Origin: Streptomyces sp. NBC_01224
GTDB taxonomy: Bacteria > Actinomycetota > Actinomycetes > Streptomycetales > Streptomycetaceae
DNA length: 64,000 nucleotides
NCBI RefSeq assembly: GCF_036002945.1
Contig: NZ_CP108529.1
Span: 868,001 to 932,000, forward strand
Reading direction: 5' to 3'
The first letter of the stretch is position 1. Each line of letters begins with the position of its first letter. A program made the translations under genes and the position numbers. Positions 9,327-18,172 of the stretch are shown here, piece by piece. The notes beneath the pieces are model-generated. The model was not told where the DNA came from. It was given only the letters and a program-made list of their open reading frames with translations, and did not search any database.

Positions 9327-9509
9327 GACCCCAGCGTCCGCCCGGCGCATGTGCATCACCCTGCAACGTCCGGAGGCAGCCCCGGGGTCATCCGCCTGGC
9401 CGCAGTGCGCCGCGCTCGGCCACCACGCACGCTGCAGCGGCCTCACCTTCGGCTACGCGTCAGGCGAACGCTCTCACCTCTGGGCGGCTTTCACCCCACA
9501 GTTGTGACC

Positions 9510-10271
9510 ATGCTGAATCGAGTAGCCGTACTGTCCGACATCCACGGAGTCCTGCCGGCCTTGGAGGCCGTGCTCGCCGAGCCGGACGTGAGCGCCGCCG
9601 AGCGCATCGTGCTCACCGGCGACATCACCGCCGGCCCGCAACCGACTCAGGTTCTCGACCTGCTGACCGGTCTCGGCGACCGCGCCGTATGGATCAGCGG
9701 CAACGCCGACCGCGAACTTCTTGAGTACCGCCGCGGGCAACGCGACTCGATTCCCGATCCGATCGCCCCCTGGGCCGCCGAGCAGCTGCGCGAGGATCAC
9801 CTCGACCTGCTCGGCTCGCTGCCACGATCACTCTCCCTGGCCGTGCGCGGCCTGGGAGAAGTGCTGTTCTGCCATGCCACCCCGCGTGACGACGAGGAGG
9901 TCGTCCTCGTCGACTCCCGCCTCGACCGCTGGAAGGAAGTTTTCAGCGGACTCGATGCCGACGTCCGCACCGTCGTCTGCGGCCACACTCATATGCCGTT
10001 CGTGCGCCTCGCCCATGGCCGGCTCGTGATCAACCCCGGCAGCGTCGGCATGCCCTACGGGAGGGCCGGAGCCCACTGGGCCATCCTCGGCCCGGGCGTC
10101 GAACTGCGAACCACGGACTTCGACATCGAGGCCGCCGCAACTCGGATCGGCCGGGACTCCACCTACCCCGAAATCACCGAGTGGGCCGACTACTTCCTGC
10201 ACGCCCGCGCGACGGACGAAGACGCCCTTGAAGCGTTCGCCCCACGCGACGGCCGTCGCCACGCGCCGTGA
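9510..10271 (+). CDS. Metallophosphoesterase (YfcE/DIHG-like)
   Basis: A 253-residue protein; a GTG two codons earlier is an alternative start. All five calcineurin-like metal motifs are present in order: DIH (VLSDIHG), GD (LTGDITAGP), GN (ISGNAD), H (FCHAT) and GHTH (VCGHTHMPF). The compact size matches bacterial cyclic or mononucleotide phosphodiesterases of the YfcE group. The final NPGSVGMPYG motif supports that subgroup. It is likely cytosolic and metal dependent, with substrate unassigned. Confidence 0.9.
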   Translation: MLNRVAVLSDIHGVLPALEAVLAEPDVSAAERIVLTGDITAGPQPTQVLDLLTGLGDRAVWISGNADRELLEYRRGQRDSIPDPIAPWAAEQLREDHLDLLGSLPRSLSLAVRGLGEVLFCHATPRDDEEVVLVDSRLDRWKEVFSGLDADVRTVVCGHTHMPFVRLAHGRLVINPGSVGMPYGRAGAHWAILGPGVELRTTDFDIEAAATRIGRDSTYPEITEWADYFLHARATDEDALEAFAPRDGRRHAP

Positions 10272-10752
10272 CCAGGGGCCTCGGTCGTCGAGAGGGCGGT
10301 AGCTGAGCAGGTCGCCGGGCCGGCAGTTCAGACGAGCAGCTTCAGCAGGCCTTGGCAGGTGCTGGGGTGAGCGGCGCAGTACTGCGGGATCGCGTCGACG
10401 TGTGCGCCTGCCGCGGCGTTGCAGACCGTGTCGGTGTCGCTCGAGCTTCCGGAGATCCAGTCGGCAGTGACGCATATGGTTCCGCGCATGGCCCAGCCGA
10501 AGTGGGTATTGGGGCGAGTTGCTCCGGCACGCAGAGGGGGAGACATTCCGAGAGCGCCGGGACAACCTGAACCGCTGTGCGCGGATACGATCGCCCCCGA
10601 GGATGCCGGGCGTCGTGCCGCCGCAAGAGTCACCCGACCTTTCGTATCGACGACCTCGGGTTCCGGCTCGCCCGATCACTCTGAGCGGGGGACGCGCAAC
10701 GCGTCCGGTCGATGCCATTTGTTCTGGGGCGCCCCATCAGCCGGCACGTGGT
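10272..10752. other. 480-base stretch without a confident gene; possible 53-codon relic
   Basis: No convincing gene is present. On the minus strand, 10328-10489 could encode 53 residues beginning MRGTICVTADW and ending GLLKLLV. It contains three further cysteines, as if it were the C-terminus of a small secreted protein. No family is recognisable, and an intact signal peptide is not visible upstream in the same frame. It may be a gene fragment. Confidence 0.3.
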
Positions 10753-11994
10753 TCAGGAACGGCTGCCGGCGTTCGCGTCATCGAATGTGAAAGTGACCGG
10801 CAGGCATTCGGGGCCGCGCAATCCGCCCGGCCGCCACCGCAGTTCGTCCGGGGGAACGGCCAGGGCGAGACCGGGAAGACGGCGCAGCGCGGTGCCGATG
10901 GCGATCTGGCCCTCGAGCCGGGCCAGCGGCGCACCCAGGCAGTAGTGGATGCCGTGTCCGAACGCGAGGTGGGCGTTGTCCTGCCGGGCGATGTCCAGGC
11001 TGTCGGGTTCGGGAAAGTGCTCCGGGTCGCGGTCGGCGATGGCGGAGGCGACCAGCACGGTCGCGCCGCGAGGGATGTCCACCCCGGCGATGGTGATGTC
11101 CTCGCGCGCGAACCTGGCGATGCCGGGGTTGACGGGTCCGTCGTAGCGCAGGAATTCCTCGATCGCGCCCGGCAGCAGCGCCGGGTCGTCCCGCAGCATC
11201 CGAAGCTGGTCGGGGTGGGCGAGCAGTGCGGCGATGCCGCTGCCGATCAGGTTGACCGTGGTGATGTATCCGGCCGCCAGCAGCAGGAAGGCCATGGCGA
11301 TCAGCTCGTCCTCGTCCAGCCGCTGTTCCTCGTCCCTGGCAACGATCAGCGCGCTGAGCAGGTCGTCCCCGGGCCGGACCCGTTTGGCCTCCAATAGCCT
11401 GGTCAGGTACGTGTGCATCTGTCGCCACGCCCCGTCCACCCGGGCCGGGTCCGGCGGCTCGATCCCCCGGAGGGTCATGTCGTCGGTCCACTGCTGGAAG
11501 TCGTGCCGGTCCGTCACGGGTACCCCGAGCAGTTCGCTGATCACGGTGACCGGAAGCGGCAGCGCGTAGGTCTCGATGAGGTCGGCGCGACCGGCCGGCG
11601 CAATCTCGTCGAGCAGTCGGTCGGCGATCTCCTGGACGCGGGGCCGCAGCTCCGCCACCCGGTGCGCAGTGAATGCCTTGGAGACCAGGCGGCGCAGGCG
11701 GGTGTGGTCGGGCGGATCGGAGCGGAGCATGTTGCGCAGCACGGACTCGCGGTCGGTGGCGGGCAGCCGCTCGATGAGCCGGGGATCCGACGCATCGCGG
11801 ACGTCACTGCTCAGCTGCGGGTGGGACAGGGCCGCGAGGCCGTCTCCATACCGCGTGACCAGCCAGGCTTCCAGGCCTCCTGCGATGACGGCGCGTCGTA
11901 CCGGACCGTCGTCGCGAAGCTGTCGGTAGAGCGGAAAGGGATCCGCCACGAAGGCCGGGTCGGCGTAGGGCAGGAGGACCGGCTGCTGGCTCAT
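10753..11994 (-). CDS. Cytochrome P450 with unusual I-helix
   Basis: A 413-residue bacterial class I P450. The heme ligand lies in FGHGIHYCLGAPLARLE, the ExxR pair in EEFLRYDGP, and the B/C-region RSDPPDHTRLRRLV is standard. The I-helix reads LLAAGYITTVNLIGSG: the acidic residue of the usual AG(x)(E/D)T(T/S) motif is Ile, so proton delivery may differ. The second ATG of a pair is chosen because GGGAGG sits four bases upstream. No ferredoxin or reductase is adjacent. It is read in the same direction as the TetR gene upstream and may be co-regulated with it. Confidence 0.93.
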   Translation of the reverse strand: MSQQPVLLPYADPAFVADPFPLYRQLRDDGPVRRAVIAGGLEAWLVTRYGDGLAALSHPQLSSDVRDASDPRLIERLPATDRESVLRNMLRSDPPDHTRLRRLVSKAFTAHRVAELRPRVQEIADRLLDEIAPAGRADLIETYALPLPVTVISELLGVPVTDRHDFQQWTDDMTLRGIEPPDPARVDGAWRQMHTYLTRLLEAKRVRPGDDLLSALIVARDEEQRLDEDELIAMAFLLLAAGYITTVNLIGSGIAALLAHPDQLRMLRDDPALLPGAIEEFLRYDGPVNPGIARFAREDITIAGVDIPRGATVLVASAIADRDPEHFPEPDSLDIARQDNAHLAFGHGIHYCLGAPLARLEGQIAIGTALRRLPGLALAVPPDELRWRPGGLRGPECLPVTFTFDDANAGSRS

Positions 11995-12145
11995 CATGCC
12001 TCCCGTAGGGCATCGCGCCTCTTCACTCACAATTGAACAGTTTTGAGCGATATGCCCCAGCGTAATGGGCCCGGGGCGCCACCCAAGGGAAGGGCGGCGC
12101 GAGCCGAGGCCGGCGAGTCGGGGGCACTCAGCTCTGCGTGCCCGT

Positions 12146-12784
12146 TCAGGGGCGGGACGCAGCCCCGCCGTCCGTCGCGTCCGGTGACGGGGCCGCGGCG
12201 AGACCGGCCACCATGCGCGCGAAGGCTCCGGCCGCCCGTTCATCGAGTTCCTCCAGCGGAATCCCGGTGTCCCGGGCGTAGGCCTCGCGGAAGATGACGT
12301 AGCCCATCTGCGCCGCGGCCGTCATCACATGGGCGGCCACCGCATCCGCATCGTCCGGCAGGAAACCCTCCTCCTGGTCCCGCTCCAGGCTGCGGCGGGT
12401 CTGCGCGAACCGGGGCAGAGGACTGAAGTCCTCATCCCCGTCCAGCGCCAACAGAGCCTCCAGCTTGACCAGTTCGGGCTCTTCCAAGCGGTGCCGGAAC
12501 ATGGCCGCCCTGCGCTCGGCGAACGGCAGCTCCCAGTGACCGTCCCGATCGGCGGTCTGACGCTCCACCAAGTCCGCGACGGATGCCCGGAGCAGAGCCT
12601 GACGGGTGCCGAAGTACTGGTAGATCTGCCCGTGGTTGACCCCGGCCTCGGTGGCGATCTCACGCAGGTTGACCCCCGCGAGCACCCCGTCGCGCTGGAG
12701 CAGCCGGTGTGCGGCGGCCAGCAGGTCCGCTTCGGTCTCCTGGCGGGTCCGCCGACGCCGCCGCACCTTGCCCGTCTCACTCAT
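12146..12784 (-). CDS. TetR family transcriptional regulator
   Basis: A 212-residue protein. An Arg-rich start (KVRRRRRTRQETEADLL) precedes a TetR helix-turn-helix at about residues 30-55, containing NLREIATEAGVNHGQIYQYFGTRQAL. The start is placed at the inner ATG, which has GGGGAG six bases upstream. The C-terminal ligand domain is of unknown specificity. It is divergent from the CoA-transferase operon, with a 23-bp inverted repeat between them, so it probably represses that operon and itself. Confidence 0.88.
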   Translation of the reverse strand: MSETGKVRRRRRTRQETEADLLAAAHRLLQRDGVLAGVNLREIATEAGVNHGQIYQYFGTRQALLRASVADLVERQTADRDGHWELPFAERRAAMFRHRLEEPELVKLEALLALDGDEDFSPLPRFAQTRRSLERDQEEGFLPDDADAVAAHVMTAAAQMGYVIFREAYARDTGIPLEELDERAAGAFARMVAGLAAAPSPDATDGGAASRP

Positions 12785-12870
12785 GCCCGGCTCCCCGTCC
12801 ATCCGTGGATCGTTTTTCTCGTCGCACGCCCTTGTCGCACTGCGGTGACCAGCTTATGGTCCCACTAACA

Positions 12871-12893
12871 ACGTTTCGTTAATAACGGAACGT
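12871..12893. promoter_or_regulatory. 23-bp inverted repeat, candidate TetR operator
   Basis: ACGTTTCGTTA (12871-12881), a central A and TAACGGAACGT (12883-12893) form a nearly perfect inverted repeat with one mismatch. It lies between the divergent TetR and CoA-transferase genes, 24 bases before the latter's ATG. Size, symmetry and position fit a TetR-family operator. Confidence 0.7.
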
Positions 12894-12916
12894 GAATTTC
12901 GTGCGAAGGGGCATCC

Positions 12917-14107
12917 ATGGCGACACTTCCTCTGGCGGGCATACGCGTGCTCGACCTCTCCACCGTCCTCGCCGCGCCGGTCACGGCCACCTTCCTCGGT
13001 GACTTCGGCGCGGAGGTGATCAAGGTCGAGGAGCCGGGGCGCGGTGACTTCACCCGTGGTACGGCCAGCGGTGGCCGCTCCCCCTACTGGGCGCAGGAGG
13101 CGCGCAACAAGAAGTCCGTGACCCTGGACCTGCGCACCGAGCGCGGCCGTGGCCTGGTCCGCGGCCTCGTCCCGCACTTCGACGTCGTGATCACCAACTA
13201 CCGCCCGCCCACCCTGCGTGCCTGGGGGCTCGACCCGGAGTCCCTGCGCCCGCTCGCTCCCGACACCGTGCTGGTGTACGTCACCGGATACGGCCTGACC
13301 GGCCCGTACTCCGACCGCGGCTCCTTCGACCGGATCGCGAGTGCCTTCGCGGGCCTGACGTACGTCACCGGAGACGGCGACCGGCCACCGGTGCGCAGCG
13401 GCTACTCCACCATCGACTACATGGCCGCCTATCTCGGCGCCTTCTCCGTCGTCACCGCGCTCTACCACCGCGACACGGCGGGCGGTGGCGGCCAGGTCAT
13501 CGACCTCGCGCTGTACGAGGCCGGGTTCCGCGCCTCCGAGGACGCGCTCGCCTCGTACGCGACCACCGGCCGGATCCGCGAGCGCCTCGGCAATCGCAAC
13601 CCCCAGATCGTCCCGGCCAGCGACTTCACGGCCTCCGACGGACGCCGCGTCTCGCTCCACGCCGGCACGGACCCGCTCTTCCGCAGGCTCGCCGCCCTCA
13701 TGGGGACCCCGGAACTGGCCGACGCCCCCGCGTACGCCACCCGCGCCGCGCGCGCCGAGCATGCCGACGAGCTGTACGAGAAAATCGCCGCCTGGGTCAC
13801 GACGTACACCGCGGACGATCTCACCAAGCTGCTCAGCGACGCCGGGATCCCCGCCTCCCCGCTGATGAACATCGCCGACATCGCGGCCGACCCGCACTAC
13901 CGGGAACGGGGCACGCTCGTCACCGTCGACGACCCCGATTTCGGCGAACTCCCCATGGTCGCGCCGCTACCGCGCCTCTCCGGGACCCCGGGCAGCATCC
14001 GCTCCACCGGTCCCGCGCTCGGCGCGCACAACGCCGAGGTCTACCAGGACCTGCTCGGCCTGAGCACCGATGATCTCGCCGTGCTCGGCGCCGACGGAGT
14101 CATCTGA
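12917..14107 (+). CDS. CaiB/BaiF family (class III) CoA-transferase
   Basis: A 396-residue protein; the ATG follows GAAGGGG. It opens with LAGIRVLDLSTVLAAP and FGAEVIKVEEPGRGD, the family signature. It continues with KKSVTLDLRTERGRGL and a putative catalytic Asp in STIDYMAAYLGA. Class III enzymes move CoA between carboxylates through a mixed anhydride and thioester on that Asp. It is the first gene of a tight three-gene operon with an MFS transporter (1-base gap) and an amidase, which suggests uptake and CoA activation of an amide-derived acid. Confidence 0.92.
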   Translation: MATLPLAGIRVLDLSTVLAAPVTATFLGDFGAEVIKVEEPGRGDFTRGTASGGRSPYWAQEARNKKSVTLDLRTERGRGLVRGLVPHFDVVITNYRPPTLRAWGLDPESLRPLAPDTVLVYVTGYGLTGPYSDRGSFDRIASAFAGLTYVTGDGDRPPVRSGYSTIDYMAAYLGAFSVVTALYHRDTAGGGGQVIDLALYEAGFRASEDALASYATTGRIRERLGNRNPQIVPASDFTASDGRRVSLHAGTDPLFRRLAALMGTPELADAPAYATRAARAEHADELYEKIAAWVTTYTADDLTKLLSDAGIPASPLMNIADIAADPHYRERGTLVTVDDPDFGELPMVAPLPRLSGTPGSIRSTGPALGAHNAEVYQDLLGLSTDDLAVLGADGVI

Positions 14108-14108
14108 C

Positions 14109-15530
14109 ATGGCGGCCACCGCCGCGGCCGGCGTCCTCGGGAACCGGCTCGACCGGCTCCCGCTCAGCCCGTTCCACCGCAGACTCGTCCTCGCACTGGC
14201 CGGGATGATCCTCTTCGAATGGGTCGAGACCTACGCCTTCGCGTTCGTCGCGCCCGCCCTGCGCGCCCAGTGGGGTTTGTCGCTCTCGGGCATCGCCGTC
14301 ATCGCGGGCATCGGTCAGCTCGGCGCCTTCATCGGAGGCGTCCTCGGCGGCTACCTGGCCGACCGGCTCGGCCGCCGCCGCACCATGCTCGCCCTCGTCA
14401 CCGTCTACTGCGCGGCCACCGCCCTCTGCGTCGTCGTCCAGAGCCCGTGGCAGCTGATGGTGGCACGCTGCGCCGCCCACGTGGGCGCGCAGGGGATGGC
14501 GGTCGTCGCCATCGTCGTCCTCACCGAGTTCGTCCCGGCGGCCGCCCGTGGACGGCTGCAGACCTACAAGGTCGCCGTGGGCTCGCTCGGCATCCCGATC
14601 GCCGCGTGGGCGGGCTACTTCCTCGTACCGCAGTGGAGCTGGGGCTGGCGGCTGGTCTTCGGCCTCGGCCTCTTCGGGGTGGTCTTCGCCTGGCTGATCC
14701 GGCGTTGGGTGCCGGAGAGCCCCCGCTGGCTCGTCGCGCGCGGGGAACTGGAGCGGGCCGAAGAGGTGGTGCGGTCGATCGAGCGGCAATGCGGAGTACC
14801 GCCGCGCGAAGAGCCGGTGCCGGTTTCCGCCCCGGCCGTGCCGTCCGCGCCGCCCCGACCGGTGGGGCCCGACGCACCCGGCCGCCCCCGCCTCGCCGAG
14901 CTGCTGCGCCCCCCGTACCGTCGCAGGTTTCTCACGGTGTCGGTCATGTGGGTGACCGGGCTGCTCGCCTACTCGGCCTTCAACACCTGGACGCCGACGT
15001 TCCTTTCGGAGAACGGACTCGAACTCTCCGACACCCTCCTCCTCTCCGCCGTCCTCGCCACCGCCGCGCCTCTCGGCGCGCTGGTCGCCCTGCCACTCAT
15101 CGACCGCTGTGACCGACGCCTGGCTCAGCTCGCCCTCGGCACGCTGACCGCCGTCACACTGCTGCTGTTCGGTCTCGTCCGGGACACCACGGCCGTACTC
15201 GTGCTGGGCTGCGTGGTCAGTCTGCTCTTCCAGATGACCGTGCCCTTCCTCCAGGTGTACTCGGCCGAGATCTTCCCCACCCGTATCCGCGCGCTCGGCT
15301 CGGGCACCGCCAATGCCCTGTCCCGGATCTTCAACTTCGCCGCCCCGATGCTGGTCGCCGCGATCTACGCCGGGCTCGGATACACCGCCGTCTTCGCCTT
15401 CCTCGCCGCCCTGGGTGTGGTGGGCGGTGCCGTCGCCGTCGCCTTCGGCCCGCGCACTACCGGTGTGAGCCTGGAGGCCACCGGAACTCCCGAACACCCC
15501 ATCACCGCAAAGGAGTCAGCTCACCCATGA
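14109..15530 (+). CDS. MFS transporter, probably for an aromatic or organic acid
   Basis: A 473-residue, 12-helix major facilitator. The loop 2-3 signature GGYLADRLGRRRT and the RWVPESPRWLVARGE segment after helix 6 place it in the metabolite:H+ symporter/sugar-porter-like group. A Pro-rich cytoplasmic loop follows. Helices 7-12 include a second signature-like IDRCDRR. Its ATG lies one base after the CoA-transferase stop, and its end overlaps the amidase start by four bases, so the three proteins are made from one mRNA. Substrate uptake for the amidase/CoA-transferase route is inferred. Confidence 0.9.
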   Translation: MAATAAAGVLGNRLDRLPLSPFHRRLVLALAGMILFEWVETYAFAFVAPALRAQWGLSLSGIAVIAGIGQLGAFIGGVLGGYLADRLGRRRTMLALVTVYCAATALCVVVQSPWQLMVARCAAHVGAQGMAVVAIVVLTEFVPAAARGRLQTYKVAVGSLGIPIAAWAGYFLVPQWSWGWRLVFGLGLFGVVFAWLIRRWVPESPRWLVARGELERAEEVVRSIERQCGVPPREEPVPVSAPAVPSAPPRPVGPDAPGRPRLAELLRPPYRRRFLTVSVMWVTGLLAYSAFNTWTPTFLSENGLELSDTLLLSAVLATAAPLGALVALPLIDRCDRRLAQLALGTLTAVTLLLFGLVRDTTAVLVLGCVVSLLFQMTVPFLQVYSAEIFPTRIRALGSGTANALSRIFNFAAPMLVAAIYAGLGYTAVFAFLAALGVVGGAVAVAFGPRTTGVSLEATGTPEHPITAKESAHP

Positions 15531-16945
15531 CCGACCTCGCCTTCACTCCCGCGACCGAACTCGTCGCCCTCGTGCGGCGGCGCGAGCTGTCACCCGAGGA
15601 GCTCATGCGGCACACCCTCGACCGGATCAGGACGCTGGACCACGCCCTCAACTCCGTCATCGCCCTGGACACCGAGCGGGCGCTCGTCGAGGCCGCCGCC
15701 ATGTCCGCGCGGATCGCCCGCGGCGAGGACCCCGGGCCGCTCGCCGGGCTTCCCGTCCTCGTCAAGGACGGCGAGAACGCCGAGGGCTTTCCCACCACCC
15801 GGGGCACCCGCGCCTTCCGGGACCTCCCGGCCGCGAGCCGTGACGGCGTCCACGTGGCCCGGCTGCGGGCCGCCGGCGCGCTCGTGATCGGCAAGACGAA
15901 CATGCCGCCCCTCGGAGCCGGCGTCCACACCGCGAACGATGCGTTCGGCATCACCCGCAACCCCTGGAATCCCGAGAAATCGCCGGGCGGTTCCAGTGGT
16001 GGCGCGGCCGCCGCCGTCGCCGCCGGTCTGGTCGCCCTCGGTACCGCGGGGGACGGGGGCGGATCCACCCGTATCCCCGCCGCGCTGTGCGGAGTCGTCG
16101 GCCTCAAGCCGAGCCGGGGCCGCATCCCGTCCGCCGCGCCGTGCTGGCCGCAGCACATCTGCCTCAGCGGCATGGCCCGCACCGTCCGGGACACCGCGCT
16201 CCATCTCGATGTGGCCGCCGGTCACCACCCGACCGATCCCAACTCGCTGCCTGCACCGGGCCGTTCCTACCTGGAGAGCCTCGACCGCCCTTTGCCCCGG
16301 CTGCGTGTGGGCGTGCTGCGCACGCTGGGTGTGGCCGAGCCCCGGCCCGAGATACTGCGGGCCGTCGAGAGGACGGCGGACGTGTTGCGGGAGCAGGGCC
16401 ACGAGGTGGTGGACGACGACTCGGTGCTGCCCGGAGCGGAGGACTTCCCCGCCCCGTTCCTGCTGCGCCAGCAAGTCCTCGCGTACCACCGGCTCGTCGG
16501 CGTCTTCGACGAGTTCACGGCTCGTCGCGCCGACTTCGAGCCATGGTTCGCCGACGTACTCGACAACGGGGCCGCCGTCACCCCTGCCGACTTCGCCCGC
16601 TACTCGCGACACCGGGGACGTCTGGACCAGTGGGCGGCCGGGCTGTTCGCGCGGTACGACCTGTTGCTGCTGCCGACCGTGCCGACCACGGCCTGGCCCG
16701 CGGAGGGGCCGGACGTGATGGCAGCCGTGCGCGAGCGGACCGTGCCGATCTCCTTCACCTCCGTCTTCAATGACACCGGCCATCCGGCGATCAGCGTCCC
16801 GGCGGGGCTGGGCCCGGACGGACTGCCCTGTGCGGTGCAGCTCGTCGCCCCGCATCACCGCGAAGACCTCCTGCTCGGCTCCGCGCTGACCGTCGAGGCC
16901 GCCCACGGACCCTTGCGGCCGCCCGCCTTCGCGTCCGGCTCCTGA
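15527..16945 (+). CDS. Amidase signature enzyme
   Basis: A 472-residue protein. The Ser-cisSer-Lys triad is recognisable: Lys80 in LPVLVKDGEN, the cis-Ser in KSPGGSSGGAAAA (residues 156-157) and the nucleophile Ser180 in GDGGGSTRIPAALCG. The family hydrolyses amides to acids and ammonia. With the co-transcribed CoA-transferase and MFS protein, a plausible route is import of an amide, hydrolysis, then CoA activation. GatA is unlikely, since gatB and gatC are not nearby and the operon context is catabolic. An extra Gly in the nucleophile loop is a small oddity. Confidence 0.9.
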   Translation: MTDLAFTPATELVALVRRRELSPEELMRHTLDRIRTLDHALNSVIALDTERALVEAAAMSARIARGEDPGPLAGLPVLVKDGENAEGFPTTRGTRAFRDLPAASRDGVHVARLRAAGALVIGKTNMPPLGAGVHTANDAFGITRNPWNPEKSPGGSSGGAAAAVAAGLVALGTAGDGGGSTRIPAALCGVVGLKPSRGRIPSAAPCWPQHICLSGMARTVRDTALHLDVAAGHHPTDPNSLPAPGRSYLESLDRPLPRLRVGVLRTLGVAEPRPEILRAVERTADVLREQGHEVVDDDSVLPGAEDFPAPFLLRQQVLAYHRLVGVFDEFTARRADFEPWFADVLDNGAAVTPADFARYSRHRGRLDQWAAGLFARYDLLLLPTVPTTAWPAEGPDVMAAVRERTVPISFTSVFNDTGHPAISVPAGLGPDGLPCAVQLVAPHHREDLLLGSALTVEAAHGPLRPPAFASGS

Positions 16946-16993
16946 CGAAATGGTCCGCCGGTTCGCCGGTGGAAGCAGGACACGGGACGGTCA

Positions 16994-17026
16994 AGAGGCC
17001 GCGTCGGACATTCCGATACGGCCTCT
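16994..17026. terminator. Hairpin after the amidase operon
   Basis: AGAGGCCG (16994-17001) pairs with CGGCCTCT (17019-17026). An inner stem TCGGA/TCCGA closes a three-base loop. It lies about 50 bases past the amidase stop and probably ends the operon. Confidence 0.6.
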
Positions 17027-17174
17027 GTCCTACGACCGGTGCGAGTCGGGAAATGCCGGTGAAGGCAGGATGAGACAAGGCCGCGCGGACCACTTCTTGG
17101 TCACACTCGAAGAACCCGTGCGGCCACCCGCACGTCACGGCCGACGTCGCGATCTTCGCCAGCCATCGGCGTCG

Positions 17175-17672
17175 TTATCCGCGTGCGGCGTCCCAGACCG
17201 CACTGGTCCCGAAGTAGGAGTCGTACAGTTCCTGGACTTCGAGGAGGCTCTCCGGCGGCACCTTGCCGCAGCGGATGCGCTCAAGATGGCGGAAGTACTC
17301 GAAGCGCTCCACCCCGGGCGTGATGATGACGAGCATGTCCGCGATCTCGCCGGGCGCGGCGGCGAAGGCATGCTGTGTGCCGGGCGGTACGACGACCAGG
17401 TCGCCGCGCTCTGCGGTGACCACTTGTTCGCCGGACAGCAGCTGGGCGGTGCCGTCGAGGACATAGAACATCTCGGCGGACTTGCCGTGGTGGTGCGGAC
17501 GGGCACCGTTCGCACCCTTGCCGAGGGTGACACGCATGCTGGAGAGCGCGCCACCCGTGTCGGGGCTGTCGACGAGCAGTTGGTTGGTCACCGGGCCGCC
17601 CGCGCCTATCACTTCGGCGTCAGCAGCGCGTACGACGACGGTTTCGTCGAAGTCGGGGATGAAGAGAGACAT
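17175..17672 (-). CDS. Cupin domain protein
   Basis: A 165-residue protein; the ATG is preceded by AGGAGC at a good distance. The cupin core reads GARPHHHGKSAEMFYVLDG followed by GDLVVVPPGTQHAFAA, giving the His/His/Glu and His metal ligands. Single-domain cupins include dioxygenases, isomerases and small-molecule binding proteins. No partner gene indicates which applies here. Confidence 0.88.
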   Translation of the reverse strand: MSLFIPDFDETVVVRAADAEVIGAGGPVTNQLLVDSPDTGGALSSMRVTLGKGANGARPHHHGKSAEMFYVLDGTAQLLSGEQVVTAERGDLVVVPPGTQHAFAAAPGEIADMLVIITPGVERFEYFRHLERIRCGKVPPESLLEVQELYDSYFGTSAVWDAARG

Positions 17673-17849
17673 CGCTTGCTCCTGAAATGTTGATCCCGCC
17701 GAAACGTAGGCCATGTGCCAGGTCGAAGACCACAGCGACTTCTGCCGGACGGCGATTCCCACACGCCTGTGGCGCATCCGGTCCACCCACGCCCGGCGTG
17801 CAGACCGATGAGGAGGAAGGCGATGTAACCGGTGTTGGTGCCCGGCCTG

Positions 17850-18057
17850 CTCAGGGGCGTCGCGGCGAAGGGTGCGGAAATCAGGCCGAACAACAGCACC
17901 GTGACGGCGGGAAGATCAGGGCGGTGATGAGCTCGCCCAATTCCTGTCGGAGGCAGCTGAACTCGCGACCGACCAGGACGAGCCCGTCCGAGAAAGCCCA
18001 ACGCAGCCGACTGGCGGAAGACTGGCGAGGAACGGAAGTGGTCCGGACGGTCATCAT
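17850..18057 (-). pseudogene. Truncated ABC-2 permease (DrrB-like N-terminus), frameshifted
   Basis: Reading from 18057, the protein begins MMTVRTTSVPRQ and continues RWAFSDGLVLVGREFSCLRQELGELITALIFP, which resembles the N-terminal region of DrrB-type drug-exporter permeases. At about 17908 the homology moves to another frame (AVTVLLFGLISAPF) and then stops. Most of the permease is absent. It starts just after, and in frame with, the ABC-ATPase tail at 18100-18171, as in a normal drrAB pair. Confidence 0.6.
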
Positions 18058-18099
18058 GCGTTGTCCTTGACTCGTTCGTCGTCGTCGACGGCGGTCGAT

Positions 18100-18171
18100 C
18101 GGTCGGTCGGTGAGGCGCAGGAACACCTCGTCGAGGGTGGGGCGGCGCAGGCTGACGTCGGCTGCGGCCAC
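18100..18171 (-). pseudogene. C-terminal remnant of a DrrA-like ABC ATPase
   Basis: ADVSLRRPTLDEVFLRLTDRP is the diagnostic C-terminal end of DrrA-type exporter ATPases. No Walker motifs or remaining ATPase sequence is present upstream, where a P450 fragment abuts directly. A deletion has joined the two genes. Confidence 0.6.
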
Positions 18172-18172
18172 A

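Noticed and set aside
8379..9509. N-terminal extension of the phosphoesterase frame
   Set aside because: The extension is antisense to the DUF4331 gene, and all phosphoesterase motifs start after 9510.
14100..15497. 465-codon minus-strand frame over the MFS gene
   Set aside because: Gly/Glu/Asp/Arg-rich antisense sequence; the plus strand encodes a 12-helix transporter.
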